Of a stretch of DNA of 64,000 bases, positions 53,977 through 63,188 are shown in pieces; within the stretch, counting starts at the first letter, position 1, and each line of letters opens with the position of its first letter. The position numbers were made by a program, and so were the translations under genes. The stretch is from NCBI GenBank assembly GCA_963725395.1, contig CAVRYH010000001.1, positions 1 through 64,000 on the forward strand, in the 5' to 3' direction. This DNA is from Bog-756 sp963725395 (lineage in GTDB: Bacteria > Actinomycetota > Acidimicrobiia > Acidimicrobiales > RAAP-2). The notes below the pieces were generated by a model, which saw only the letters and a list, made by a program, of their open reading frames with translations, did not search any database and was not told the origin of the DNA.

Positions 53977-55101
53977 CTACGCCCCGGCCGTGAGCTTGTT
54001 GGCCTTGTCGGTCAGGGACTGGACGAGTTCGTCGAACGACTTGGCGAACGACGCTACGCCCTCGGACTCGAGCACCTCGGCCACGGCCTCCATGTCGATG
54101 CCGGCGTCGGCCAGCGAGGTGATGAGCGCCCGGGCCCCCTCCACGTCGGTGTCCACCGTCCGGGCGACGGTGCCGTGGTCGAGGAAGTCGTCGACCGTCC
54201 CGTCGGGCATGGTGTTGACGGTGTCGGGGCCGATGAGCGTGTCGACGTAGGCGAGGTCGGGGTAGGCGGGGTTCTTGGTGGACGTGGACGCCCACAGCGG
54301 CCGCTGCACCCGTGCCCCCCTGGCCGCCAGGGCGTCCCACCGGGGCCCGGAGAAGCGCTCGGTGAAGAGCCCGTAGGCCAGCTTGGCCTGGGCCACCGCC
54401 GCCCGGCCCCGCAGCGAGAGCAGCGCGGTTCCGTCGGTGGCCGAGGAAGCAGCGGTCTCCAGTCGCCGGTCCACCTCGGTGTCGACCCGGCTGATGAAGA
54501 ACGAGGCCACGCTGGCCACGTGGGAGAGGTCCTCGGTCCCGCTGGCCAGCAGAGCCTCGAGTCCGCTCAAGTAGGCCTCGATGACCTCCTCGTAACGGTC
54601 GATGCTGAAGATGAGCGTGACGTTGATGCTGCGTCCCTCGCTGATCATCTGCCGGATGGCGGGCACGCACTCGGGGGTGGCGGGTATCTTCACCAGCACG
54701 TTGGGTTGGTCGATGCGCTCGTGGAGGTCGCGGGCGGCCGAGACGGTTCCCTCGGTGTCGTGAGCGAGCGACGGCGCGACCTCCACCGACACGAAGCCGT
54801 CACCCCCTCGGGAACTGTCGTAGACCGGGCGGAGGATGGCCAGCGCGGCGTCGATGTCGTCGACCACGAGGTCCCAGTAGGCGTCCTCCACCGACTTCGT
54901 GCGGATGAGACGGGCGAAGTCGTCGTCGTAGGTGTCCTGTCCGGCGATGGCCTTGGCGAAGATGGTCGGATTGGAGGTGACCCCCCGGATGCCCTTGTCG
55001 ACCAGACCCGCGAGCGTCCCGTCCTGGAGCCAGTCCCGCCGGAGATTGTCCAGCCACGGGCTCTGTCCCTGGTTGTCGTAGAGGTCGTTGAGGGTGGTCA
55101 T
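53977..55101 (-). CDS. tal: Transaldolase
   Basis: 374 residues from ATG 55101 (MTTLNDLYDNQGQSPWLDNLRRDWL). Transfers dihydroxyacetone units between sugar phosphates. GIRGVTSNPTIFAKAI, VSVEVAPSLAHDTEGTV, NVLVKIPATPECVPAIRQMISEGRSINVTLIFS, and the Schiff-base Lys in PLWASTSTKNPAYPDLAYVD. Length fits the actinobacterial long form. Between tkt (82 bp) and gnd (38 bp) in one transcription unit. Confidence 0.95.
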   Translation of the reverse strand: MTTLNDLYDNQGQSPWLDNLRRDWLQDGTLAGLVDKGIRGVTSNPTIFAKAIAGQDTYDDDFARLIRTKSVEDAYWDLVVDDIDAALAILRPVYDSSRGGDGFVSVEVAPSLAHDTEGTVSAARDLHERIDQPNVLVKIPATPECVPAIRQMISEGRSINVTLIFSIDRYEEVIEAYLSGLEALLASGTEDLSHVASVASFFISRVDTEVDRRLETAASSATDGTALLSLRGRAAVAQAKLAYGLFTERFSGPRWDALAARGARVQRPLWASTSTKNPAYPDLAYVDTLIGPDTVNTMPDGTVDDFLDHGTVARTVDTDVEGARALITSLADAGIDMEAVAEVLESEGVASFAKSFDELVQSLTDKANKLTAGA

Positions 55102-55183
55102 CGGCTTCCTTTCCCGTCTTCTCGGTCGGTCGACCTGAGGCGGTGCCCGGGACCGACCGGTGCCCGGACCGTCGTCGGGAGGC

Positions 55184-57205
55184 TCACCGCCCCGCCTCGT
55201 CGCCGAGGAGGGCCGTGGCCCGGGTGGCCACGTGCTCCGGCGTGAACCCGAACTCCTCGAGGTTCTGCTCCCCCGGGGCTGATGCCCCGAAGTGGTCGAT
55301 GCAAACCGTGGCGTCCGCGTAGCGCTCCCAGCCGAATGAGCTGGCGGCTTCGACGGCCAGTCGGGGAATGCCGGCCGGCAGGACCTGGTCCCGGTACTCG
55401 TCGGGTTGGAGTGCGAACAGGTCCCAGGACGGGAACGAGACCACCCTGGCCGGGATGCCCGTCGATGCGAGTAGGTCGGAGGCCGCCAGGCAGACCTGCA
55501 CTTCGCTGCCGGTCCCGATGAGGACCACCCTGGGGGTCGCCTCCTCCGGGTCCGAGAGCGTGTAGGCGCCCCGACCCACACGATCCTGCGTCGGTCCGGC
55601 GGTCCCGGGAAGGACGGGCACCTTCTGGCGGGTGAGGATCAGAGCGGTCGGCCCGTCCCCGTCCACGGCGATCTGCCAGGCCATGGCCGTCTCGTTGGCG
55701 TCGGCCGGGCGGATCACCCGCAGGTTGGGCATGGCCCGGATGGCCGCCAGTTGCTCGATGGGTTGGTGGGTCGGTCCGTCCTGGCCCAGTCCGACCGAGT
55801 CGTGGGTCCACGAGTAGATCACGTGGACGTCGGACAGGGCGGCCAGCCGTACCGCGCCCCGCATGTAGTCGCTGAAGACGAAGAAGGTCCCGCCCACCGG
55901 CAACACGCCGCGGTGGGCCGCCATCCCGTTCATCACCGCTCCCATGCCGTGCTCCCGGATGCCGTAGTGGATGAGGGTTCCTCCCGGGTGCTCGACGGAC
56001 TGGGGCTCGGCGTCGGCCATGGCCATGCCGGTGTTCCCGGTGAGATCGGCGCTGCCGGGCACGACCCCGGGGATGAACGGGCCGGTGGCGTCGAGGCACG
56101 CCTTGATGACCTGACGCGTGGCCACGGGGTCGTCCTCGGGGGAGAAGGTGGGCAGATGGGCCTCCCAGCCAGGCACTCCCCGTCCCTCCTGGGCGACCTG
56201 CCACCGCTCCTTGTCCCCGTCCCAGGCGTCGAAGCGCTCCGCCCATTGGGCCCGCCACGCCTCTCCTCGGGGAACGCAACGACGGTAGAGGTCGAGGACA
56301 TCGTCGGGGACCCAGAAGGACTCGTCCGGCGGGAGTCCGAGAAACTCCTTCGTCAGGCGGATCTCCTCGGCGGGGAAGGGGTCGCCGTGGGCCTTGGCGG
56401 TGTCGGTGAGGTGGGGGGAGGGGAAGCCGATGTGACTGCGCAGGATGATCAGCGACGGACGCTCCTCATCGGCGCGGGCCCGCAGCAGCGCCGCCTCGAG
56501 GGCATCGGTGTCGTTGGCCTCCTCGCCGATGTTGTCGACCGCCCAGCCATAGGCGGAGAATCGTTCGGCCACGTCGTCGTTGTAGGAGAGCTCGGTCGGT
56601 CCGTCGATGGTGATGTGGTTGTCGTCGTAGATGTAGACGAGGCGTCCGAGCTGGAGATGGCCGGCCAACGATGCCGCCTCGTGGGAGATCCCCTCCTCGA
56701 AGCAGCCGTCGCCGGCGATCACGTAGGTGTGGTGGTTGCACACCTCGGGGGAATACCTGGTGCGGAGGATCCGTTCGGCGATGCCCATCCCCACCCCGTT
56801 GGCCACGCCCTGACCGAGTGGCCCGGTGGTCACCTCCACGCCGGGGGTGTGGTTCAGCTCGGGATGCCCCGGGGTGCGGCTGCCCCAGTGACGGAAGCCG
56901 CGCAGGTCGTCCAGGGTCAGCCCGTAACCGGTCAGGTAGAGCAGCGAGTACAAGAGGATGGAGGCGTGTCCGTTCGACAGGACGAACCGGTCGCGGTCGG
57001 GCCAGAGCGGATCGGCGGGGTCATGACGCAGGACCCGGGTGAACAGCACGTGGGCCAGCGGAGCCAGTGCCATGGCCGTCCCGGTGTGGCCGGAGTCTGC
57101 GGCCCGGGGGGCGTCCATGGCGAGGCCGCGGATGACATTGATCCCCAGCCGCTCGAGGTCACCATGATCGGCCGGGTCGGGAGGGCGCTGGTCGCGTGCA
57201 GTCAT
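55184..57205 (-). CDS. tkt: Transketolase
   Basis: 673 residues. Thiamine-diphosphate enzyme of the non-oxidative pentose phosphate pathway. NVIRGLAMDAPRAADSGHTGTAMALAPLAHVLF, ThDP/Mg motif AGDGCFEEGISHEAASLAGHLQLGRLVYIYDDNHITIDG, and the pyrimidine domain RFGIREHGMGAVMNGMAA-like segment (here HYGIREHGMGAVMNGMAAHRG). THDSVGLGQDGPTHQPIEQLA is also typical. First gene of the minus-strand operon tkt-tal-gnd-zwf-pgl. Confidence 0.96.
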   Translation of the reverse strand: MTARDQRPPDPADHGDLERLGINVIRGLAMDAPRAADSGHTGTAMALAPLAHVLFTRVLRHDPADPLWPDRDRFVLSNGHASILLYSLLYLTGYGLTLDDLRGFRHWGSRTPGHPELNHTPGVEVTTGPLGQGVANGVGMGIAERILRTRYSPEVCNHHTYVIAGDGCFEEGISHEAASLAGHLQLGRLVYIYDDNHITIDGPTELSYNDDVAERFSAYGWAVDNIGEEANDTDALEAALLRARADEERPSLIILRSHIGFPSPHLTDTAKAHGDPFPAEEIRLTKEFLGLPPDESFWVPDDVLDLYRRCVPRGEAWRAQWAERFDAWDGDKERWQVAQEGRGVPGWEAHLPTFSPEDDPVATRQVIKACLDATGPFIPGVVPGSADLTGNTGMAMADAEPQSVEHPGGTLIHYGIREHGMGAVMNGMAAHRGVLPVGGTFFVFSDYMRGAVRLAALSDVHVIYSWTHDSVGLGQDGPTHQPIEQLAAIRAMPNLRVIRPADANETAMAWQIAVDGDGPTALILTRQKVPVLPGTAGPTQDRVGRGAYTLSDPEEATPRVVLIGTGSEVQVCLAASDLLASTGIPARVVSFPSWDLFALQPDEYRDQVLPAGIPRLAVEAASSFGWERYADATVCIDHFGASAPGEQNLEEFGFTPEHVATRATALLGDEAGR

Positions 57206-57258
57206 CGCCGGCCACCCTACCGGCGGGATGTCGGCGGGGCCACGGCGCCGTCCGACGC

Positions 57259-58470
57259 TCAGCGCTGCCGGAGCAGGGCGACGGAGGCGGCGAAGCCGTG
57301 CACGAAGTTCCTGCCGCCGACCGGCCCGAACTCGCCCGCGGCGAAGAAGCCCCCGACCGGGACGGAACCGAGCGCCCCCTGGAGCTCCGCGGCATCGTGA
57401 TGGGCGTCGTCGAACAGACGCGTGCCCCGGCCGCTGCAGCTGAACACGAGGGCCGCCTCCGCCCGTCGAGTCGACAACAGGGTGCGCAGCTCGCGGTGGG
57501 CCGTTTCGGCGTCGCGGACGTGGAAGCGGACAGTGCTGCCCAGCGGCACCTGGTCGTCCACGGCCACGGCGCCGGTGGCCCGGTCCACGCCGAGCACGCT
57601 GCGGACCAGATAGTCACCGGGTCCGGGGTGGTCGACGCGCTCGTCGATCAGGCGCCCGACGTAGAGGCCGTTCGACTCGATGCCCACCACGTCGGCCGGG
57701 GAGAGGTGCCCCTTTATCTGGTCGACCATGCACTCCATGGCCGGGGTGCCAGCGACCTCGAAGATGATGTTGCGGTCCGATCGGGTGACGGTGAGCGGGC
57801 GCCCGTAGGCGCGGCCACCCTGTGAGAGCACCGGCTCGAGGTCGATGCCGGGCCCGAGTAGGACGCCGGTGGCACCGGTGGACACCACCTGCTCACCGGC
57901 GACCAGGCGGGTCCCGCCGGCCCCACGGCCACCCGAGGCGTTCCCGCCGACGACCGGGAGCGAGGGGTGGCGGTCACGGAGCCAGGTCAAGAACTCATCG
58001 GCCGGGAAGGTGAACGGGTCGGCCACCAGGACGAGGGCGCCGGGGTCGAACGCGAAGGCGTCGGGCCACCCGTCGAAGTGCCAGGACTCGTCGGCCAGCC
58101 GGGTGGCGCGCAGGGTGACCGGGGCCAGGGGACCCACCCTTCCGGCCCAGAGGCTGATGGCGGGTGTCTCCTCGATCTCGTGGCCGGTGCCCAGCACCGA
58201 TTCCGCCGCACAACCGATGATGGCCAGTGGATGGAGCACCGCGGCGATGGTGGCGACGATGTCCTCGAGGGCTCCGGCGTGGGGAGGCGTGGCCGTCACC
58301 ATCACCAGATCCGGTCGATCACCGATGGTCTCCAGGACCGCCCCGGTGACCTCGCCGGTGGCATGAGAGGTGACCGGGTGCTCGGACAGCGCGCTGGCGA
58401 AGGACAACCGCCTCAGCCCCACCGCGGCCGGGGGCTGGCGCCGCGGGCCATCGAGCGGTTCTCCATCCAC
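57259..58470 (-). CDS. FIST-domain protein (FIST N and FIST C)
   Basis: 403 residues. FIST domains are extracellular or intracellular sensors thought to bind small ligands such as amino acids. Segments: RPDLVMVTATPPHAGALEDIVATIAAVLHPLAIIGCAAESVLGTGHEIEETPAISLWAGRVG, DEFLTWLRDRHPSLPVVGGNASGG, and the C-domain HRELRTLLSTRRAEAALVFSCSGRGTRLFD with GGFFAAGEFGPVGGRNFVHGFAASVALL. Stand-alone here, with no kinase or cyclase. The role is unknown. The start at 58470 is adopted; internal starts are possible. Confidence 0.87.
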   Translation of the reverse strand: MDGEPLDGPRRQPPAAVGLRRLSFASALSEHPVTSHATGEVTGAVLETIGDRPDLVMVTATPPHAGALEDIVATIAAVLHPLAIIGCAAESVLGTGHEIEETPAISLWAGRVGPLAPVTLRATRLADESWHFDGWPDAFAFDPGALVLVADPFTFPADEFLTWLRDRHPSLPVVGGNASGGRGAGGTRLVAGEQVVSTGATGVLLGPGIDLEPVLSQGGRAYGRPLTVTRSDRNIIFEVAGTPAMECMVDQIKGHLSPADVVGIESNGLYVGRLIDERVDHPGPGDYLVRSVLGVDRATGAVAVDDQVPLGSTVRFHVRDAETAHRELRTLLSTRRAEAALVFSCSGRGTRLFDDAHHDAAELQGALGSVPVGGFFAAGEFGPVGGRNFVHGFAASVALLRQR

Positions 58471-58507
58471 CCAGTATCGACCAGCGTCCGGGGGGTAGCG
58501 TCACGCC

Positions 58508-58951
58508 GTGGCTGATCAGCGGATTCAAGTGCCCCCGAACTGCGAACTGACGCTCGGTATGCGGTGTGTCGACAAATCGGTGCCGGGACGCACGGTGTGG
58601 GAGATGCGGGCCGATGAGCGGTTCGCCAACCCGGCGGGCATCGTCCAGGGGGGGTTCCTCAGCGCCATGGCCGACTCGGCCATGGGCGCCTCCACGGTGA
58701 CCTACGCCCGGTCGGCGGAGAGGAAGGTCTTCTCGTCCAATGTGGAGATGAAGACGAGCTTCCTGGCGCCGGTACGTGTGGGGGCCGTCCTCCGGTGCAC
58801 CGCCACGGTGGTGTCCGGGGGGAGCCGGGTGGCGTTCGCCGAGGCCGAAGTGGTGGACGAGTCGGGAACCACGGTGGCGCGGGCCAGCTCCACCTACCTC
58901 TTCACCCCGCGGGAGGCATCCGGGGCTGGGCCGGCGGTGCCCCGCCCCTGA
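58508..58951 (+). CDS. PaaI-type hotdog-fold thioesterase
   Basis: 147 residues from GTG 58508. The hotdog signature is ANPAGIVQGGFLSAMADSAMGASTVTYA, with the HGG-type loop as QGG: the usual catalytic-region His/Asn is Gln here. Next come FSSNVEMKTSFLAPVRVGAVLRCTATVVSGGSRVAFAEAEVVDESG and VARASSTYLF. Likely hydrolyses acyl-CoA esters; substrate unknown. Divergent from the FIST gene. Confidence 0.88.
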   Translation: MADQRIQVPPNCELTLGMRCVDKSVPGRTVWEMRADERFANPAGIVQGGFLSAMADSAMGASTVTYARSAERKVFSSNVEMKTSFLAPVRVGAVLRCTATVVSGGSRVAFAEAEVVDESGTTVARASSTYLFTPREASGAGPAVPRP

Positions 58952-59159
58952 CCCGGACGTCGTCCCGAGGGGCTCGGGAGGGGGCCGGGCGGTGCTCCAC
59001 CGCACTGATCCACCGCACGTCAGGCAGTGCCCCTCCGAGGCCCGGGAGGGGCGTCGGCGATGGGTGGGGTGCACCCGCTGGCTAGAGTTGGGCCGATCCC
59101 ATCAGCCGGTGGTGACGGAGCCGACCGTCGTCGTCCCATCGCGGAGTCCGAGGAGGACC

Positions 59160-59525
59160 GTGGCCCGAAGTCGAAGCGGCACAAGCAAGGGACTGCGTGG
59201 TCTCAAGTCCAGCGGCGGGGATGCCCTGCAACTGGTCATCGACTACGTCAAGCAGGAGACGCTCACCCCCCTCCGGGGGCTCGGTCGTTTCATGCTCTTC
59301 GGCGTGGCGGGATCGGTCGCCCTTTCCATCGGTCTCGTGATCCTGTCGGTCGGCTTCCTACGGCTCCTCCAGGGCGAGACCGGTTCCACGTTCACCGGCA
59401 ACCTCTCGTGGATCCCGTACCTCATCTGCGCCGTCGCCGTCGTGCTCGTGGCCGCTGTCGCCGTCAAAGCGGTGAGCAAGGGTCAGGGACGCAGCTCCAC
59501 CCAACCGCAAAAGGAGAATCCATGA
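59160..59525 (+). CDS. Small membrane protein, holin-superfamily-like (DUF1469-like)
   Basis: 121 residues from GTG 59160, preceded by GAGGAGG. A basic N-terminus is followed by an amphipathic segment and two hydrophobic helices (FMLFGVAGSVALSIGLVILSVGFLRLL and WIPYLICAVAVVLVAAVAVKAV) separated by a short loop. The two-helix plan with a preceding GRFMLFG resembles the Actinobacteria phage-holin/DUF1469 superfamily; that assignment is weak. Overlaps the next gene by 4 bp (ATGA). Confidence 0.65.
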   Translation: MARSRSGTSKGLRGLKSSGGDALQLVIDYVKQETLTPLRGLGRFMLFGVAGSVALSIGLVILSVGFLRLLQGETGSTFTGNLSWIPYLICAVAVVLVAAVAVKAVSKGQGRSSTQPQKENP

Positions 59526-59734
59526 GCACGGGAGCCGAACCCATCACCCGTGACCAGATCGAGGCCAAGTTCCGCGAACTGACCGGCGAGGTTTCCGACG
59601 AGGTCGCGTCGACCCGGTCCCAGGCCGTGACCATCGGTCTCGCCGTGACCGTCGCGGTGGTGGCGGTGGTGTTCCTGATCGGTCGGAGGAACGGGCGCCG
59701 CAAGTCGGCGATCGTCGAGGTTCGGAGGGTCTGA
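59522..59734 (+). CDS. Small single-pass membrane protein
   Basis: 70 residues. A soluble helix (ITRDQIEAKFRELTGEVSDEVASTRSQ) is followed by one transmembrane helix (AVTIGLAVTVAVVAVVFLIG) and a basic tail RRNGRRKSAIVEVRR. AAGGAG precedes ATG 59522. Coupled with the gene before it. No family assigned. Confidence 0.65.
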   Translation: MSTGAEPITRDQIEAKFRELTGEVSDEVASTRSQAVTIGLAVTVAVVAVVFLIGRRNGRRKSAIVEVRRV

Positions 59735-59738
59735 ACCG

Positions 59739-59948
59739 GTGGACTCCCTCTTGCGCTACCTCCAGGTCCGGGCCTTCGGCCGCGGCTTCAGCGGCTACCA
59801 CACGGCGTGGATCGTGGTGGGGGTGGCCCTGTGGATGCTCATCCGGGCCCGCCACCAGGACGACGTCGTCTACCGCACCGAGCTCAAGCCCGGCGAGCAG
59901 CTGATCGTCAAGACCATCAAGCCTTCCTCTCAGTCAAGCGGTCACTGA
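59739..59948 (+). CDS. Small membrane-associated protein
   Basis: 69 residues from GTG 59739, 4 bp after the previous stop. MDSLLRYLQVRAFGRGFSGYHTAWIVVGVALWMLIRARHQDDVVYRTELKPGEQLIVKTI: one short hydrophobic helix flanked by charged ends. It forms a close trio with the two genes before it and precedes trmI by a few bases. Function unknown. Confidence 0.65.
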   Translation: MDSLLRYLQVRAFGRGFSGYHTAWIVVGVALWMLIRARHQDDVVYRTELKPGEQLIVKTIKPSSQSSGH

Positions 59949-59953
59949 TCGAC

Positions 59954-60772
59954 GTGGGGCCCGGCGGGGATCGCAGCATCCTCGAGGCCGGCGAACGGGT
60001 GCTGCTGGTGGATGCCAAGCAGCGGCGCTATCTGATCACCCTGCGTCCCGGCGCCACGTTCCATACCCATGTGGGCATCGTCGATCACGACGACCTGATC
60101 GGGACCAGGGAGGGGTCGACCGTACTGGGCAGCACCGGCCGGCGGTTCCTGGTGGTGCGCCCGACCCTGTCCGACGCGGTCCTCAAGATGCCACGGGGGG
60201 CACAGGTCATCTATCCGAAGGACCTCGGTGCCATCCTCATCGAGGCCGACATCTCACCCGGGGTCCGAGTGCTCGAGGCGGGCGTCGGCTCCGGCGCCCT
60301 GTCGATGGCCCTCCTGCGGGCCGGGGCCGAGGTCGTCGGCTACGAACTCCGCGAGGACTTCGCCGACCGGGCTCGTTCCAACGTGGCCGCCATGGTGGGG
60401 GAGGGCGCACCCTACCGGGTCGAGCTCCGCGACGTCTACGAGGGCATCGCCGAGCGGGGCCTCGACCGGGTGCTCCTCGATCTTCCCGAGCCCTGGCGGG
60501 TCCTCGACCATGCCAGAGTGGCCATGCGTCCCGGGGGCATCCTCTGTGCCTACCTGCCCACGATCAACCAGACGGCGCAGTTGCGCTCCTCGCTGGAGGC
60601 GTCCGGGTTCGGGTTGGCCACCACACTGGAGGTCCTGCACCGCACGTGGCACATCGAGGAGCGCTCGGTGCGCCCGGACCACCGGATGGTCGGCCACACG
60701 GGGTTTCTCACCACCGGCCGACTGCTGCTGCCCTTCGACGACCCCCGTCCGGGAAGGGATCCGGCCGGTTAG
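59954..60772 (+). CDS. trmI: tRNA (adenine(58)-N1)-methyltransferase TrmI
   Basis: 272 residues if GTG 59954 is used. Methylates A58 in the tRNA T-loop. N-terminal barrel part: ERVLLVDAKQRRYLITLRPGATFHTHVGIVDHDDLIG and STGRRFLVVRPTLSDAVLKMPRGAQVIYPKDLGAI. SAM motif VLEAGVGSGALSMALLRAGAEVVGYELREDFADRA, then DRVLLDLPEPWRVLDHARVAMRPGGILCAYLPTINQ (DLPEPW motif). The gene lies before the Pup-proteasome cluster, as in many actinobacteria. Confidence 0.92.
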   Translation: MGPGGDRSILEAGERVLLVDAKQRRYLITLRPGATFHTHVGIVDHDDLIGTREGSTVLGSTGRRFLVVRPTLSDAVLKMPRGAQVIYPKDLGAILIEADISPGVRVLEAGVGSGALSMALLRAGAEVVGYELREDFADRARSNVAAMVGEGAPYRVELRDVYEGIAERGLDRVLLDLPEPWRVLDHARVAMRPGGILCAYLPTINQTAQLRSSLEASGFGLATTLEVLHRTWHIEERSVRPDHRMVGHTGFLTTGRLLLPFDDPRPGRDPAG

Positions 60773-60791
60773 CCCTGCCCGATGAAACCGG

Positions 60792-61028
60792 TCAGCTCTG
60801 TTCGATGAAGATGCACTCGCCGGGACACTCCTCGGAGGCCTCGACGACGGCGTCCTCGAGGTCGGCCGGCACGGCGGCCATCCCGGCGGACCCACCAGGC
60901 TCGCTCTTCACGTCGGTGCCGTCCTTCACATAGGCCAGCCCGTCGTCGAGCAAGGTGAACACGGCGGGCGCGATCTCCTCACAGAGGCCGTCTCCCGTGC
61001 ACAGATCCTGGTCGATCCAGACCTTCAT
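60792..61028 (-). CDS. 3Fe-4S / 4Fe-4S ferredoxin (small, single-cluster)
   Basis: 78 residues. MKVWIDQDLCTGDGLCEEIAPAVFTLLDDG carries Cys10 and Cys16, and EECPGECIFIE carries two more. The CX5CxnC plus CP spacing fits small ferredoxins that serve cytochrome P450s or oxidoreductases; Gly13 in place of the second Cys suggests a 3Fe-4S cluster. The partner is unknown; the gene is convergent with trmI, divergent from mpa. Confidence 0.88.
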   Translation of the reverse strand: MKVWIDQDLCTGDGLCEEIAPAVFTLLDDGLAYVKDGTDVKSEPGGSAGMAAVPADLEDAVVEASEECPGECIFIEQS

Positions 61029-61373
61029 CAGTTACGTCACTCCTACGTGTCCTTCGGCGGCCGACCTGTTTTCTCGGTCGACCGAACTCAGCTCGAGTGC
61101 TGGTCTCCGTCCCCTCGTGCAACCGCGACAGGCTTTCGCGTGCCGCGACAGATCCACAGGACGAGATACAGCTTCACCATCGTATCCGGAAGTGCGCACA
61201 GAATGCCTGACGGTCCGTCAGATGGCCAGCCGGCCCCGGGTCGAGTCCCGCTGAAGTGGAGCCGTACCAGCCCCAGCCGGGCACGCCTCGGGAGGTCACG
61301 CAGGGCGGACGGTGTGCACTGCAGCGTGGGGTGCCGGTGTAGGGTCGCCGCATAGGCTGGGCTCGGAAGCGAG
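61029..61373. promoter_or_regulatory. Divergent ferredoxin/mpa intergenic region with a perfect palindrome
   Basis: 345 bp without a gene. A 15-bp palindrome, CTGACGG-T-CCGTCAG, occupies 61207-61221. It has the form of a TetR-type operator (inference). A CATAGGCT -10-like element lies at about 61350-61357, 17-24 bp before the mpa GTG. Confidence 0.5.
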
Positions 61374-63161
61374 GTGATCCCAACGGTTGATTTCGATGAC
61401 GTGGGCGACGGCCACCGGCCGGTGGGCTCCGGGGAGGATGACGACCTCGAGACCCTGAGGCTGCGGGCGACCGCGGCCGAGGAGGAGGTCACCCTCCTGC
61501 GCCGCCGGCTCCAGGAGAGCCCACGTCGCGTCCAGACCCTGGAGGAGAAGCTGCTCGAGACCAAGGGACAGCTGGCCCAGGCCATCTCCCAGAACGAGAA
61601 GCTGACCTTCACCCTGCAGACCGCCAAGGAGCACGTGGCCAACCTGCGCGAGGAGGTGGAGAAGCTCACACAGCCGCCCGCCGCCTACGGGACCTTCCTC
61701 GGGACGAACGACGACGGCACGGTCGACGTGTTCTCGGGGGGGCGGAAGATGCGGGTATCCCTGCACCCGGACATCGAGGTCGACGACCTCCGCCGGGGCA
61801 ACGAAGTCGTGCTCAACGAATCGCTGAACGTCATCTTGGCCCGTGAGGGAGAAGGCTCAGGCGAGGTCGTGGTGCTGAAAGAGGTGCTCGAGGACGGCAA
61901 GCGCGCCCTGGTGTTCGGGCGGGCCGACGAGGAGCGGGTGGCGGAACTCTCCGACGGTCTGATCGGCGTCAAGCTGAGGGCCGGGGACACCATCCTCATG
62001 GAGTCGCGGACCGGACTGTTGATCGAGAAGCTGGCCCGGCCCGAAGTCGAGGAACTGGTGCTCGAGGAGGTCCCCGATGTCACCTACTCGGACGTCGGCG
62101 GACTCGACGACCAGATCGAGGCGATCACCGACGCCGTGGAGCTTCCCTATCTCTACCGGGAGCTCTACCTCGAGCACAAGCTCCCCGCCCCCAAGGGGAT
62201 CCTGCTGTACGGGCCGCCGGGATGCGGGAAGACCCTCATCGCCAAGGCGGTGGCCAACTCGTTGGCGAAGAAGGTGGCCGAGGTCACCGGCAACACCAAC
62301 GCCCGGAGCTACTTCTTGAACATCAAGGGTCCCGAGCTCCTCAACAAGTACGTGGGAGAGACCGAGCGCCAGATCAGACTGGTGTTCCAACGGGCCCGCG
62401 AGAAGTCCGAAGAGGGTGTACCCGTCATTGTCTTCTTCGACGAGATGGACTCGTTGTTCCGCACCAGGGGCACGGGCATCAGCTCCGACATGGAGTCGAC
62501 CATCGTCCCACAGCTCCTGGCCGAGATCGACGGCGTGGAGACCCTGAAGGACGTCATCGTCATCGGGGCCTCCAACCGCGAGGACCTGATCGACCCGGCC
62601 ATCCTCCGGCCCGGCCGACTCGATGTGAAGATCAGGATCGAGCGGCCCAACGAAGTGGCCGCCGCCCAGATCTTTTCGCGTTACCTGACCCCGGACCTCC
62701 CACTCGACGCCGACGAGGTCCGCACGCTCGGCGGGGGCGACCCGGCCAAGGCCACCCAGGCCATGATCGAGACGACCGTGGCCGAGATGTACCGGAACGA
62801 CGAGGAGAACCGGTTCCTCGAGGTCACCTACCAGAACGGGGACAAAGAGGTCCTCTACTACCGTGACTTCGCCTCGGGGGCGATGATAGAGAACATCGTG
62901 CGACGGGCGAAGAAGCTGGCGATCAAGCGGGCGATCGCCGAGGACACCCGGGGGATCCGGACCGAGGACCTCCTCGAGTCGATCCGCCAGGAGTACAAGG
63001 AGAACGAGGATCTCCCCAACACCACCAACCCCGACGACTGGGCGAAGATCTCCGGCAAGAAGGGCGAGCGCATCGTCTACATCCGGACACTCATCAGCGA
63101 TCGGGACGAGACGACGGGCGGCCGGTCCATCGAGCGGGTCGGAACCGGTCAGTATCTCTGA
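61374..63161 (+). CDS. mpa: Proteasome-associated ATPase Mpa/ARC
   Basis: 595 residues from GTG 61374. A hexameric AAA+ ATPase that unfolds pupylated proteins into the 20S proteasome. N-terminal coiled coil about 22-98 (ETLRLRATAAEEEVTLLRRRL) binds Pup; two OB-fold domains span about 100-230. Walker A GPPGCGKT at 280-287, Walker B VIVFFDEMDSL with D356/E357, and the second-region AILRPGRLDVKIRIERP. The C-terminus ends GQYL, the penultimate Tyr tail that docks in the proteasome. The downstream dop gene is 27 bp away. Confidence 0.97.
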   Translation: MIPTVDFDDVGDGHRPVGSGEDDDLETLRLRATAAEEEVTLLRRRLQESPRRVQTLEEKLLETKGQLAQAISQNEKLTFTLQTAKEHVANLREEVEKLTQPPAAYGTFLGTNDDGTVDVFSGGRKMRVSLHPDIEVDDLRRGNEVVLNESLNVILAREGEGSGEVVVLKEVLEDGKRALVFGRADEERVAELSDGLIGVKLRAGDTILMESRTGLLIEKLARPEVEELVLEEVPDVTYSDVGGLDDQIEAITDAVELPYLYRELYLEHKLPAPKGILLYGPPGCGKTLIAKAVANSLAKKVAEVTGNTNARSYFLNIKGPELLNKYVGETERQIRLVFQRAREKSEEGVPVIVFFDEMDSLFRTRGTGISSDMESTIVPQLLAEIDGVETLKDVIVIGASNREDLIDPAILRPGRLDVKIRIERPNEVAAAQIFSRYLTPDLPLDADEVRTLGGGDPAKATQAMIETTVAEMYRNDEENRFLEVTYQNGDKEVLYYRDFASGAMIENIVRRAKKLAIKRAIAEDTRGIRTEDLLESIRQEYKENEDLPNTTNPDDWAKISGKKGERIVYIRTLISDRDETTGGRSIERVGTGQYL

Positions 63162-63188
63162 CCATCCCGCCAGGATAGGGTCCACTGC

